NCBI GenBank assembly: GCA_002733715.2
Contig: NVWQ02000053.1
Span: 1-64,000, forward strand
Source: Methylophaga sp.
GTDB lineage: Bacteria > Pseudomonadota > Gammaproteobacteria > Nitrosococcales > Methylophagaceae
DNA length: 64,000 nt
Direction of reading: 5' to 3'
The position numbers were made by a program, and so were the translations under genes. Below, piece after piece: positions 21,040 through 30,841 of the stretch; the stretch's first letter is position 1, and the number at the start of each line of letters is the position of its first letter. The notes under the pieces are model-generated. The model was not told the origin of the DNA. It did not search any database and saw nothing but the letters and a program-made list of their open reading frames with translations.

Positions 21040-22158
21040 TTAAGCTGTCCAGTTAGAGATAAAAGTTTGGATATAATCAGCTAATTCTGGGATGTTATTT
21101 AGATCTAGCTGCTCAATACTTTCAGAAGTAATTAATGCTGTGTCGCTCGCGATAGCAATGATATTGTTATCATTTACATATAGTAATGGTTTAGCTAGCG
21201 ATGGGCGATGTAGTTCAATCTTAGGGAATACTTCATCTTTAAATCCTTCCACCAAAATTAAATCTACTATTCTAGTATCAATACGTTCAATAAGATCGCC
21301 TAGTCGGGGTTCAGTTACATCAGAAGCATGTACTTCCATTAACGCCATAAGATTTCGCGATGAAACAAGCACTTGTTGCGCTCCTGCTTTTCTTATTTCA
21401 TAACTATCCTTACCCGGAATATCGATATCAAATTTATGATGGGCATGTTTAATCACTGCTAACTTGATGCCTTTTTTGTTTAATTGCGGAATTAATTTTC
21501 GCAATAAGGTCGTTTTTCCTGTGCCACTAAACGCTGCAAACCCTAACATAGGGATAGGTGATACTACTGTTGTTTGATAGTTGCTGATATCGTCAGGTGA
21601 ATTAACGTTGGCAAAAGAGTCAACTTGATCAGAAAAATCAACCACTGCTAATTTATGTTGCTCAAACCAAAGATCAATTTTTCGATCACCTTGTGCTAGA
21701 TATTGGGCTAAATCATCTTGCAAACGGGTTGGAATTAGGCAAAACACGGGTTGTAAGCGTTTGCCATCACTTGCGACAGTAATATCTGCTTGCTCATTGA
21801 GCAATGTTTCCATCATACGTTGACGATATTGAGGTGAAATCATTGGGGCATCGCATGGTGCAGTAAGGATATAATCACTGTTTACAGACTGCATGGCACT
21901 GAGCATGCCTGCTAGTGGTCCACAATAATCTTCTAATGAATCAGCAATAACGGGATAGCCAAAGTTTTGATACAGTTCAATGTTTCTATTGGCATTAATG
22001 ATAAGATCATCAACTTGTGGTGTTAAAATATCAATAACATGGCGAATGAGAGGCTTGTTATTAAATGTAATTAAGCCTTTGTCATTTCCGCCCATCCGAC
22101 GCGCCTTCCCTCCGGACAAGATAACGCCTGTGATAGATGGAAGAGAAGATGTTTTCAT
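21040..22158 (-). CDS. bifunctional MobA-MobB fusion (Moco guanylyltransferase + MobB adaptor)
   Basis: N-terminal MobA (GVILSGGKARRMGGNDKGL...CDAPMISP) and C-terminal MobB P-loop (GFAAFSGTGKTTLLRKLIPQLNKKGIKLAVIKHAHHKFDIDIPGKDSYEIRKAGA) in one ORF. Confidence 0.93.
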   Translation of the reverse strand: MKTSSLPSITGVILSGGKARRMGGNDKGLITFNNKPLIRHVIDILTPQVDDLIINANRNIELYQNFGYPVIADSLEDYCGPLAGMLSAMQSVNSDYILTAPCDAPMISPQYRQRMMETLLNEQADITVASDGKRLQPVFCLIPTRLQDDLAQYLAQGDRKIDLWFEQHKLAVVDFSDQVDSFANVNSPDDISNYQTTVVSPIPMLGFAAFSGTGKTTLLRKLIPQLNKKGIKLAVIKHAHHKFDIDIPGKDSYEIRKAGAQQVLVSSRNLMALMEVHASDVTEPRLGDLIERIDTRIVDLILVEGFKDEVFPKIELHRPSLAKPLLYVNDNNIIAIASDTALITSESIEQLDLNNIPELADYIQTFISNWTA

Positions 22159-22206
22159 TGTGATTTACTGTTATTCTGTCAGAAAATTAAACTAGGGATT
22201 AAGTCT

Positions 22207-22851
22207 ATGATCAAACTATGGATTGTTGGGGTTATTATACTGCTAAATACATCACTTGCATGGTCGAAAGATCTAAGCATAGTCGTGGTCGGTCTATTTA
22301 AAAATCAAGCAGTAGTTGAAATAAATCATCAGCAACGATTATTAAAAGTAGGTAAAACAAGCCCTGAAGGGGTAACGCTGATTTCAGCCAATAGCAAAAA
22401 AGCGGTGTTAGAAATTGATGGCATTAAACGTACATATCAACTAGGAGAGCACATTAGTTCTAGTTTTAGCTCCACAACCGCGCAAGCAGAAGTGAATTTA
22501 TGGCCGACAAATGGCATGTACCTTACAACTGGAATAGTAAATGGTTATACCGTTGATTTTGTTGTCGATACAGGCGCATCTGCAATCGCGTTGAATGCAG
22601 AAACAGCAACAAGAGTAGGGTTAGATTATCTTGAGGCGCCTAAAATCCAAATTAAAACAGCATCGGGGACTGAAATTGGCTATGACGTTACATTAGCCTC
22701 AGTACAAGTTGGCGATATTACATTGCATGATGTTCGTGCGATGGTTATCGATGGAAAAGAGCCGCAGCGTGCACTGTTAGGTATGACCTTTCTTGACCAG
22801 GTAGAAATAAATCGTTCAGATAAAAAAATGAATCTAAAACAGAAATATTAA
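22207..22851 (+). CDS. retropepsin-like aspartic protease (TIGR02281-type)
   Basis: signal peptide; [27 protein letters not shown]...[13 protein letters not shown]. Confidence 0.9.
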   Translation: MIKLWIVGVIILLNTSLAWSKDLSIVVVGLFKNQAVVEINHQQRLLKVGKTSPEGVTLISANSKKAVLEIDGIKRTYQLGEHISSSFSSTTAQAEVNLWPTNGMYLTTGIVNGYTVDFVVDTGASAIALNAETATRVGLDYLEAPKIQIKTASGTEIGYDVTLASVQVGDITLHDVRAMVIDGKEPQRALLGMTFLDQVEINRSDKKMNLKQKY

Positions 22852-23657
22852 TCAAAACCTTTAGAAATTAATGCATAAGCAGAATGATTATGGATTGATT
22901 CAAAGTTTTCTGATTCAACGGTATAGGCGTTAATACGTTCATCATCGTTCAACCGTGCGGCAATATCACGCACAATATCTTCAACAAATTTTGGGTTGTC
23001 ATAGGCTTTTTCAGTCACAAACTTTTCATCTGGGCGTTTTAACAGTCCAAAGATTTCACATGATGCTTCTTCTTCAACGAGATCAATAATATCTTCAATC
23101 CAGATAAAGCTTTCAGCACGCACGGTTACCGTGACATGTGAGCGTTGATTATGTGCGCCATAGTCTGAAATATTTTTTGAACACGGACAAAGACTGGTTA
23201 CAGGAACCACGACCTTAACCATTACATCTGTTTTATCGCCAGTGATTTCACCCAGAAAAGTCACTTGATAATCCATCAAACTTTCTACTTTACTGATGGG
23301 TGCCGTTTTATTTACAAAATAGGGAAATGCCATTTCAACATAACCTGATTCAGCTTGTAGGCGCTCGGTCATTTGCGGCAGCATGTCGCGGAAAGATTGC
23401 ACGGTTATTTCACGTTCATTTTGATTTAAAATCTCAACAAAGCGTGACATATGGGTGCCTTTGAACTGATGAGGTAGATTTACATACATATTAAAGTTAG
23501 CAATAGTATGTTGCTCACCTTCATCACGATCACTTACTCTTATTGGATGCTGAATATCTTTGATACCCACCTTGTCGATAGCAATGTGGCGTTTATCAGC
23601 AATATTTTGAACATCTTCAATAGTATCGCAACAATCTGCTTTTTTATCTGTAGCCAT
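22848..23657 (-). CDS. folE2: GTP cyclohydrolase FolE2 (type IB)
   Basis: [15 protein letters not shown]...[12 protein letters not shown]...[29 protein letters not shown]. Confidence 0.95.
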   Translation of the reverse strand: MATDKKADCCDTIEDVQNIADKRHIAIDKVGIKDIQHPIRVSDRDEGEQHTIANFNMYVNLPHQFKGTHMSRFVEILNQNEREITVQSFRDMLPQMTERLQAESGYVEMAFPYFVNKTAPISKVESLMDYQVTFLGEITGDKTDVMVKVVVPVTSLCPCSKNISDYGAHNQRSHVTVTVRAESFIWIEDIIDLVEEEASCEIFGLLKRPDEKFVTEKAYDNPKFVEDIVRDIAARLNDDERINAYTVESENFESIHNHSAYALISKGFD

Positions 23658-23663
23658 TTTTAT

Positions 23664-24044
23664 TTAGTCCTCACTATAACGAACGCAGGCGCGGTCGGTT
23701 TCCCATAGTGTTACAGCTGATATTTTGGCTGTATTACTATTTAATGTTGTACTTAAATTTTGGTAAAAATATTGAGCAATAGTTTCTGCTGTTGGATTAA
23801 CAGTATCGAATGGCGGAATATCATTAAGATAGCGATGATCTAATGTTTTTGCCAGTTCGCGCGTTGCTGTTTTAATTGTTTTGAAGTCCATTCCCATACC
23901 GTGTTCATTCAATACGGTAGCCGTTACTTCCACTTCTAATTTCCAGTTATGACCATGCATACGGCTGCAATCACCAGGATAATCACGTAAGGTGTGAGCT
24001 GAGGCAAAATCTGCCAGAATTTTTAAAGTGTAGGTTGGACTCAT
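23664..24044 (-). CDS. queD: 6-carboxytetrahydropterin synthase / PTPS family
   Basis: FASAHTLRDYPGDCSRMHGHNWKLEVEVTA...MGMDFKTIKTATRELAKTLDHRYLNDIPPFDTVNPTAETIAQY. Confidence 0.92.
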   Translation of the reverse strand: MSPTYTLKILADFASAHTLRDYPGDCSRMHGHNWKLEVEVTATVLNEHGMGMDFKTIKTATRELAKTLDHRYLNDIPPFDTVNPTAETIAQYFYQNLSTTLNSNTAKISAVTLWETDRACVRYSED

Positions 24045-24085
24045 AGTTGACTATTATACTAGGGAATTATTATTACAACAGAATA

Positions 24086-25930
24086 TTATGCCGGAAAATG
24101 CTTTTTGACAGTAGCAATAATTCCTGCGGCGTCTAATCCACACTCCGATAACATGGTTTTGTGATCACCATGATTAAGGAATTTATCAGGTAATCCCATA
24201 ATTTCGATAGGTATAGAATTGCCGACTGAAAGTAAGAATTCTGCGATACCGCTGCCAGCACCACCGATGTGAGTATTTTCTTCAATTGTAATAATAAGAT
24301 CGTGATTGGCGGCAATATCACTAATGAGTTGTGTGTCCAAAGGTTTTATAAATCGCATATTAATAGCGGTTGCATCCAATGTTTCTGCGGCTTCAACGGC
24401 AGGAGCAACCATCGTACCAAAGGCAAGAATAGCGACTTTTTTACCTTGGCGTTTAATATCTGCCTTTCCTATTTCAAGCGCTGTTAATGCGGGGTCAATA
24501 GCAGCGCCTGTACCTGTTCCACGAGGATAACGCACTGCACAAGGACCATTGTATTGGTAGCCTGTTGTCAGCATTTGGCGGCATTCATTTTCATCAGATG
24601 CAGCCATAACCACTAGATTTGGAATACAGCGCAAATAGCTTAAATCAAAGCTGCCGGCATGCGTTGCGCCATCAGCACCCACTAGTCCGCCTCGATCAAT
24701 AGCAAATAATACGGGTAGGTTTTGAATGGCAATGTCATGAATTAGCTGATCGTAAGCACGTTGTAAAAAGGTGGAGTAAATAGCGACAACGGGTTTTTTA
24801 CCTTCACAGGCAATACCCGCAGCTAAAGTAACAGCATGTTGTTCTGCAATACCGACATCAAAATAACGGTCAGGGTATTGTTCTGCAAAGTCATTAAGAC
24901 CAGAACCGTCACACATCGCAGGTGTAATTCCTATGAGATCAGGACATTGTTCAGCCATATCGCATAACCATTGACCAAAAATTTGGGTGTAACTTGGACT
25001 TGAAACTTTTGGCTTACCATTGCTAGCAGGGCTTACGCCATGAAATTTACCTGGTTGTTGCTCGGCAGGCTCGTAACCTTTGCCTTTTTTGGTGACGATA
25101 TGCAGAAATTGCGGTCCTTTTCGTTCACGTAAATTCCCTAGAGTAGCGATTAAGGTATCAAGATCATGACCATCAATCGGGCCAATATAATTAAAACCCA
25201 TTTCTTCAAATAAAGTACCGGGGATAATCATGCCTTTCATATGCTCTTCTGCTCGGCGAGCAAATTCCCAAGCTGGCGGTAGTTTTTCTAATACCTTTTT
25301 ACTGCCTTCTCGTGCGGATGCGTAAAATTTACCTGATAATAATCGTGCTAGATAATTAGACATGCCGCCGACATTTTTAGAAATCGACATTTCATTATCA
25401 TTAAGAATAACTAATAGATTGGCACTTAAATCACCCGCATGAGCCAATGCTTCATAAGCTTGACCTGCGGTGAGAGCACCGTCTCCAATAATAGCGACAG
25501 CGCGACGATGTTCATTATTGAGCTGTGAGGCAATGGCCATGCCTAATGCAGCACTAATAGAGGTACTTGAGTGGCCGACACCAAAGGCATCATAGGGGCT
25601 TTCACTGCGTTTAGGAAAACCCGATAAACCTCCAGGCTGGCGCATGGTATTCATTTGGTCACGTCGACCGGTTAAAATTTTATGAGTATAACTTTGGTGG
25701 CCCACATCCCAAACAAAGCGATCATCTGGCGTGTTATAGACATAATGTAACGCTAACGTCAGCTCAACAACACCTAAGTTAGATGAAATATGGCCACCTG
25801 TTTGCTGAACACTATCGACTATGAACGTGCGTATTTCTTCTGCTAATTGAGGTAACTGTTTTCTATTCAGCTGACGAAGATCGTCTGGGCTATTAATTTG
25901 AGCTAATAAAGGTTCTGATTCTGTTGTCAT
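24086..25930 (-). CDS. dxs: 1-deoxy-D-xylulose-5-phosphate synthase
   Basis: [19 protein letters not shown]...[17 protein letters not shown]...[18 protein letters not shown]...[18 protein letters not shown]. Confidence 0.97.
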   Translation of the reverse strand: MTTESEPLLAQINSPDDLRQLNRKQLPQLAEEIRTFIVDSVQQTGGHISSNLGVVELTLALHYVYNTPDDRFVWDVGHQSYTHKILTGRRDQMNTMRQPGGLSGFPKRSESPYDAFGVGHSSTSISAALGMAIASQLNNEHRRAVAIIGDGALTAGQAYEALAHAGDLSANLLVILNDNEMSISKNVGGMSNYLARLLSGKFYASAREGSKKVLEKLPPAWEFARRAEEHMKGMIIPGTLFEEMGFNYIGPIDGHDLDTLIATLGNLRERKGPQFLHIVTKKGKGYEPAEQQPGKFHGVSPASNGKPKVSSPSYTQIFGQWLCDMAEQCPDLIGITPAMCDGSGLNDFAEQYPDRYFDVGIAEQHAVTLAAGIACEGKKPVVAIYSTFLQRAYDQLIHDIAIQNLPVLFAIDRGGLVGADGATHAGSFDLSYLRCIPNLVVMAASDENECRQMLTTGYQYNGPCAVRYPRGTGTGAAIDPALTALEIGKADIKRQGKKVAILAFGTMVAPAVEAAETLDATAINMRFIKPLDTQLISDIAANHDLIITIEENTHIGGAGSGIAEFLLSVGNSIPIEIMGLPDKFLNHGDHKTMLSECGLDAAGIIATVKKHFPA

Positions 25931-26820
25931 TAGTGTGAGCGTTGCACTACAAATTGGGCTAAAGCGGTTAATGTTTGTGTATTGTAAGGCAAATCGGCTA
26001 ATTGAGCTAAAGCATGATCAATTAAATCCGTCGCTTTTTGCTGTGCAGCTTCCAAACCTAATAAGGCAGGGTAGGTTGGTTTGTTTAACGCAACATCTGC
26101 CCCCTGTGTTTTACCAAGGGTTTCGGTGCTAGACACAACGTCAAGCACATCATCTTGTACTTGAAAAGCCAAGCCAATAGAGTGTGCAAAACTATCTAGT
26201 TTGGTAAGTGTGATTTCATCAACATCTGCATAAGCAAGCGCACCTAAGCGAACACTGGCGCGAATAAGCGCAGCTGTTTTTAATTCATGCATACCTTGCA
26301 GTGCGGCCAGATCAAGTGATTGCCCTACTGATTCAAGATCGATGGCTTGGCCACCAGCCATGCCCAATGCACCCGATCGCTGTGCCAGTACTTTGACCAT
26401 TTTACATTGCTGGGCGGGTGACAGTATGTCATCACACAATGATTCAAATGCCAGAGTTTGCAATGCATCACCCACTAACAGCGCAGTTGCATCATCATAG
26501 GCTTTATGACAAGTTGGACGACCACGGCGTAAGTCATCATCATCCATAATGGGCATATCGTCGTGTACTAAAGAATAAGCATGGATCATTTCTACTGCGC
26601 TAGCAGGTGCATCAAGTCGATCTAAGTCAATATCCAGCGCTTCACCTGCGGCATAAACCAGCAAAGCTCTCAAGCGCTTACCACCATTAAGGGTTGAGTA
26701 ACGCATTGCTTCGATAAGATTTGCAGAGCCTAAATCACCTACTTGAGGAAGTCGTTCGGACAGCGCCTTCTCAACACGTTCTTGGCGGATTTTCATCCAC
26801 TCGGAGAGAGAGCTTGTCAC
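25930..26820 (-). CDS. ispA: polyprenyl synthetase / farnesyl diphosphate synthase
   Basis: [19 protein letters not shown]...[29 protein letters not shown]...[10 protein letters not shown]. Confidence 0.96.
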   Translation of the reverse strand: MTSSLSEWMKIRQERVEKALSERLPQVGDLGSANLIEAMRYSTLNGGKRLRALLVYAAGEALDIDLDRLDAPASAVEMIHAYSLVHDDMPIMDDDDLRRGRPTCHKAYDDATALLVGDALQTLAFESLCDDILSPAQQCKMVKVLAQRSGALGMAGGQAIDLESVGQSLDLAALQGMHELKTAALIRASVRLGALAYADVDEITLTKLDSFAHSIGLAFQVQDDVLDVVSSTETLGKTQGADVALNKPTYPALLGLEAAQQKATDLIDHALAQLADLPYNTQTLTALAQFVVQRSH

Positions 26821-27059
26821 GATTCAGATGTGTTTGGATCAAAATCTACCAGTGTGGATTGGCCAGATTGTTTCAATAACATTTGCACTTTTTGCTCAGC
26901 TGCCTGCAAAGCATCTTGGCAATCGCGTGTTAATAACACGCCACTTTCGTATAATTTGAGCGATTCTTCAAGACTAATATCGCCCTGTTCTAGGCGGTTT
27001 ACTAGTGATTCTAGTTCTAATACTGAAGCTTCGTAATCCAATTTTTTTCGTTTGGCCAA
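26817..27059 (-). CDS. xseB: exodeoxyribonuclease VII small subunit
   Basis: YEASVLELESLVNRLEQGDISLEESLKLYESGVLLTRDCQDALQAAEQKV. Confidence 0.95.
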   Translation of the reverse strand: MAKRKKLDYEASVLELESLVNRLEQGDISLEESLKLYESGVLLTRDCQDALQAAEQKVQMLLKQSGQSTLVDFDPNTSES

Positions 27060-27147
27060 GGTCGTAATCTCTAAACAAAAAACTATTTACACTATTATAA
27101 GGCAATTAAAGCAAGCTTGCCCGTCCTATTTTAGATACAATTACGTT

Positions 27148-28092
27148 ATGAAAAAAATCATTCGCGGTTTTCACAATTTACCTTCAAACCCTACAGGTTG
27201 TGTAGCCACCATTGGTAATTTTGATGGTGTACATCTAGGTCATCAAGCTGTGCTGCAACAATTAGCCATGAAGGGTGATACGCTAGGATTAGCTGCTGTT
27301 GTAATTATATTTGAGCCACAGCCAAATGAATTCTTTGCTCCAGATAAAGCACCTGCACGATTATGTCGTTTTCGAGAAAAAGTTGAAGCGTTACGGTGTT
27401 ATTCGATTCAGCAATTATGCGTACTGAAATTTAATAAACACCTTGCAAAAATGCTTGCAGATGAGTTTATTCAACGATTACTTGTTGATGGCTTGAATGT
27501 GAAATATTTAGTGGTAGGCGATGATTTTAGATTTGGGAAAGATCGTCAAGGTGATTTTGCAATGCTGCAGAAAGCGGGTGATAAACATGGCTTTCAAGTG
27601 GTCAACATGCACACCTTTTCCATTGACCAGCATCGAGTCAGTAGCACGCGAATTAGACAAGCACTGGAGCTTGGCGATTTGTTGTTGGCCGAGAAATTGT
27701 TAGGTCGACCTTATCGAATGAGTGGCCGTGTGGCGCATGGTGATAAACGAGGTCGAACTTTAGGTTTCCCAACGGCTAACATTCACCTGCATCGCCATAA
27801 AGTACCATTGTCAGGTGTCTACGCTGTGCAATTGTTTGGTATTGCGGGTGAGCCGATTAAAGGCGTGGCAAATGTGGGGATGAGACCAACAATAGCAGGT
27901 CTTAAACGGGCATTATTAGAAGTCCACCTGTTTGATTTTGACCGTGATATCTATGGTGAACATGTACAAGTTCATTTTTTACAGAAGCTACGCGATGAAC
28001 AAAAGTTTTCTGATCTTGACGCATTAACTAAGCAAATTCATTGTGATTCTCAGCAGGCAAAGGCTTATTTTGGCCATAAAAACCACAGTTAA
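27148..28092 (+). CDS. ribF: bifunctional riboflavin kinase/FAD synthetase
   Basis: TIGNFDGVHLGHQAVLQQL...VGDDFRFGKDRQGDF...SSTRIRQALELGDLLLAEKLLGRPYRMSGRVAHGDKRGRTLGFPTANI; internal ATG at 27148 preferred over 27052. Confidence 0.95.
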   Translation: MKKIIRGFHNLPSNPTGCVATIGNFDGVHLGHQAVLQQLAMKGDTLGLAAVVIIFEPQPNEFFAPDKAPARLCRFREKVEALRCYSIQQLCVLKFNKHLAKMLADEFIQRLLVDGLNVKYLVVGDDFRFGKDRQGDFAMLQKAGDKHGFQVVNMHTFSIDQHRVSSTRIRQALELGDLLLAEKLLGRPYRMSGRVAHGDKRGRTLGFPTANIHLHRHKVPLSGVYAVQLFGIAGEPIKGVANVGMRPTIAGLKRALLEVHLFDFDRDIYGEHVQVHFLQKLRDEQKFSDLDALTKQIHCDSQQAKAYFGHKNHS

Positions 28093-28232
28093 ATATGCTT
28101 TAAGAACGGACTTCCATCATTCAATTTCACTCTTACAACAATATTGCAGTAAGAAGCTTGTGTTTGTTTTTGAAATTGAGGTATAGTGAGAAGGCTAGAC
28201 TATTTAACCACTATATTTTAAGGAAAAGAAAG

Positions 28233-28574
28233 ATGAGTGAAAAAGATGATCTAATTGCAAAATATGCAGATGACCTAGAAAATAAATGTGGCATCACGCC
28301 AGATATGGATTTATTAGCTAAAGTTACCACAGGTTGTGGCCCAGCTATTTATAATAAAGATGCGTCATTAGTATCGGGTTCAGATCCTGACGAATTAGCT
28401 ACCGTAAAAAAGAATTTTCTAATCAAAAAGCTAGGTTTAGCTGACAGCCCCGCTCTTGATGCTGCGATTGATTCGGTAATGGAAACATATGGCCGTTCAA
28501 ATCCTCAAAAATCACGAGCTGTTGTGTATTACATGTTAGCTGTACATTTTAATAAAGAGTCTGTTTATAACTAA
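28233..28574 (+). CDS. DUF2853-like protein
   Basis: KYADDLENKCGITPDMDLLAKVTTGCGPAIYNKDASLVSGSDPDELATVKKNFLIKKLGL; start at 28233 with AAGGAAAAG upstream. Confidence 0.85.
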   Translation: MSEKDDLIAKYADDLENKCGITPDMDLLAKVTTGCGPAIYNKDASLVSGSDPDELATVKKNFLIKKLGLADSPALDAAIDSVMETYGRSNPQKSRAVVYYMLAVHFNKESVYN

Positions 28575-28603
28575 ACAAGAAACGTTACTTGCTAAATCAA
28601 CAG

Positions 28604-28636
28604 TGCCGCAAAGCTATGTTAGCTTGCGGCATTTTT
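28604..28636 (+). terminator. Rho-independent terminator
   Basis: tgccgcaa...ttgcggcattttt. Confidence 0.8.
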
Positions 28637-28663
28637 GTTTGAGCTATTAGTGAATACAGTAAT

Positions 28664-29302
28664 ATGGCAATAGACTTAACACAAAATAGACCTGAATTTT
28701 TACAGAGTGGATTGTCGTTAGACGAGCTTAATGTTGATCCTATCAAGCAATTCGAACTTTGGTTTAAGCAGGCTATAGAAGCAGATATTATTGAACCGAG
28801 TGCGATGAGTTTAGCAACATCAGACGGTTTGGAAGTAAGCTTGCGCACGGTGTTATTGAAGTTTTTTGATGACAAAGGTTTTGTTTTCTTTACTAATTAT
28901 GCGTCAAAAAAATCTAAACAAATTGAGTCAAACCCACAGGCTGCATTGTTATTTCCGTGGCTGGCGCTTGAGCGACAAGTAAAAATTAGTGGGCGAGTAG
29001 AAAAAATATCGACGCTGGAATCACTTAACTATTTCGCAACACGGCCGAAAGATTCTCAGCTAGGTGCTTGGGCCTCACATCAATCCAGTAGGTTATCATC
29101 AAGACAGGTCTTATTGACACAATTTGAAGCAATGAAAAATAAGTTTAAAGAAGGTGAAATACCGTTACCTGATTTTTGGGGAGGCTATCGCGTAGTGCCA
29201 CATTCGATAGAGTTCTGGCAAGGACGAGAAAACCGGCTACATGACAGATTTATATATAAAAGAGTTGAAGACGTTTGGGAAATTAGTCGTTTAGCTCCAT
29301 AA
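28664..29302 (+). CDS. pdxH: pyridoxamine 5'-phosphate oxidase
   Basis: [64 protein letters not shown]...[27 protein letters not shown]. Confidence 0.96.
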   Translation: MAIDLTQNRPEFLQSGLSLDELNVDPIKQFELWFKQAIEADIIEPSAMSLATSDGLEVSLRTVLLKFFDDKGFVFFTNYASKKSKQIESNPQAALLFPWLALERQVKISGRVEKISTLESLNYFATRPKDSQLGAWASHQSSRLSSRQVLLTQFEAMKNKFKEGEIPLPDFWGGYRVVPHSIEFWQGRENRLHDRFIYKRVEDVWEISRLAP

Positions 29303-29373
29303 TAATTGTTGTGTAACATATGTGTATTTTGATATTTTAGCACTGTAGGTTTATGGGTGATATTCTTTTTTAC

Positions 29374-29456
29374 ACATAACGTTTGAGTTAAAGGGTTTTT
29401 TAAAAGAGAAGCGAGAGTGCCTCTTTTAAAAATTCGTTTTGAACGACATGTTATAC
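29374..29456 (-). other. integron attC-like recombination site
   Basis: minus strand GTATAAC-ATGTCGTTCAAAACGAATTTTTAAAAGAG...CTCTTTTAAAAAAACCCTTAACTCAAAC-GTTATGT: R''/L''/L'/R' layout plus 12-bp perfect inner stem (29397-29408 / 29421-29432). Confidence 0.83.
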
Positions 29457-30044
29457 GAAATTTGTAAATGCATAAAATGCGCGATACATACCCCACATAA
29501 AAGCGGTATAAGATAATAAACCCAAACCTATGCATACAAGGTTTATGTAAAAACCCCATTTTTGAGCTTTTAGACTTTCACTGTCATATAACCACTGGCT
29601 TAAATATGTAAAGCCAGACGTTATAGTCATTGCTAACACTCCTAAAACAAAGGGAAATAATGCATTAGAAAAAACAACTACTGATTCGGGTTTTATTTTT
29701 GTAAGATGCCCGATGAATGCTAACAATGCAACAGATGCGCCGCCATTCATTAAAAGAGATGAACGAATTGCATTTTGTCCGGAAGTTATTACTGAGCGGA
29801 ACATCTCAAGTTTGGATTCGTGATAGTTTTTATTTTGTTCTATATGAAGTTGTAAGTCAGCTTTGTATTTTTCAAGATCTGCTTCTGTTAGAGATGTTGA
29901 AGGTGAGCTACCTACATCATCTAAATAAGCAATCAGATTGTCACAGTAAATAGCTGCTGTACCATTTTTTTTAATATCCTGGATGGTTTCTTTTAATTGA
30001 GTAGCAAATTTTTGGGCACTCATTGATTTTTCCTTTTCGTATAA
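29380..30044 (-). mobile_element. solitary integron gene cassette (single attC, no integrase in the window)
   Basis: 5' boundary GTTATAC (minus, 30045-30039) is the exact reverse complement of the attC R'' box GTATAAC (29456-29450); one short ORF fills the element; stop codon overlaps R''. Confidence 0.8.
29451..30023 (-). CDS. cassette-borne hypothetical membrane protein (cytoplasmic helical N-terminus, about 3 TM helices)
   Basis: MSAQKFATQLKETIQDIKKNG...MFRSVITSGQNAIRSSLLMNGGASVALLAFIGHL...NALFPFVLGVLAMTITSGFTYLSQWLY...WGFYINLVCIGLGLLSYTAFMWGMYR; AAGGA upstream of ATG at 30023; the longer ORF start at 30077 lies outside the cassette boundary. Confidence 0.85.
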   Translation of the reverse strand: MSAQKFATQLKETIQDIKKNGTAAIYCDNLIAYLDDVGSSPSTSLTEADLEKYKADLQLHIEQNKNYHESKLEMFRSVITSGQNAIRSSLLMNGGASVALLAFIGHLTKIKPESVVVFSNALFPFVLGVLAMTITSGFTYLSQWLYDSESLKAQKWGFYINLVCIGLGLLSYTAFMWGMYRAFYAFTNFV

Positions 30045-30154
30045 CTTGTTATTAGTGGAAAGAGTGTTTCCCAGCAACTCTTAAAAATATGCGGACTATA
30101 TTGCCTAGTAATAGGATAATCAAGCGAAAACACGGCATCAACTGATTATGACGA

Positions 30155-30841
30155 TTATGTTTCTTTACTTAATTTGCCATCAATTAAGGTAAGTACTGTA
30201 TCCATCTGTGCCGCAAGGTTTACATCATGAGTAACAATCACTAATGCCGTACCCAGTGATTCATTTAACTCAAGAATTAAATCAAAAATAGCACTGGCGG
30301 TGCGGTGATCTAAATTGCCGGTGGGCTCGTCGGCTAATAAACAATCCGGTTTGGTGATTAATGCACGGGCTAATGCAGCACGTTGGCGTTCGCCGCCTGA
30401 TAGTTCACTGGGTTTGTGAATCAGTCTATGACCCAAGCCCACCTTTTTTAATAGATCTTCAGCTTGTTGTTCAGCTTGTTTGGGTTCCATGCCTCCAATA
30501 ATAAGCGGAATAGCTACATTTTCAACAGCAGAAAATTCAGGCAATAAATGATGAAATTGATAGACAAAGCCTAAGCTTTGATTTCGTAATTTGCTCAGTG
30601 CATTAACCGATAGCGAGTTAATATCTTGGCCATGAATTTCTACGTTACCGCTTGTTGGCTCATCTAGGCCGCCAAGCAAATGTAGCAGGGTGCTTTTACC
30701 TGAACCTGAACTACCGACAATGGCTAATCTATCGCCTTTGCTTACGGTTAAGTTAACATCAGTTAGCACCTTAGTATCTAATTCACCATCATGAAAACTT
30801 TTGGCCAAATGGTTACATTGCAATACGATTGGTTTAGTCAT
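30155..30841 (-). CDS. lolD: lipoprotein-releasing ABC transporter ATP-binding protein
   Basis: VGSSGSGKSTLLHLLGGLDEPTSGNVEIHG...LSGGERQRAALARALITKPDCLLADEPTGNLD; start MTKPIVLQC at 30841. Confidence 0.94.
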   Translation of the reverse strand: MTKPIVLQCNHLAKSFHDGELDTKVLTDVNLTVSKGDRLAIVGSSGSGKSTLLHLLGGLDEPTSGNVEIHGQDINSLSVNALSKLRNQSLGFVYQFHHLLPEFSAVENVAIPLIIGGMEPKQAEQQAEDLLKKVGLGHRLIHKPSELSGGERQRAALARALITKPDCLLADEPTGNLDHRTASAIFDLILELNESLGTALVIVTHDVNLAAQMDTVLTLIDGKLSKET

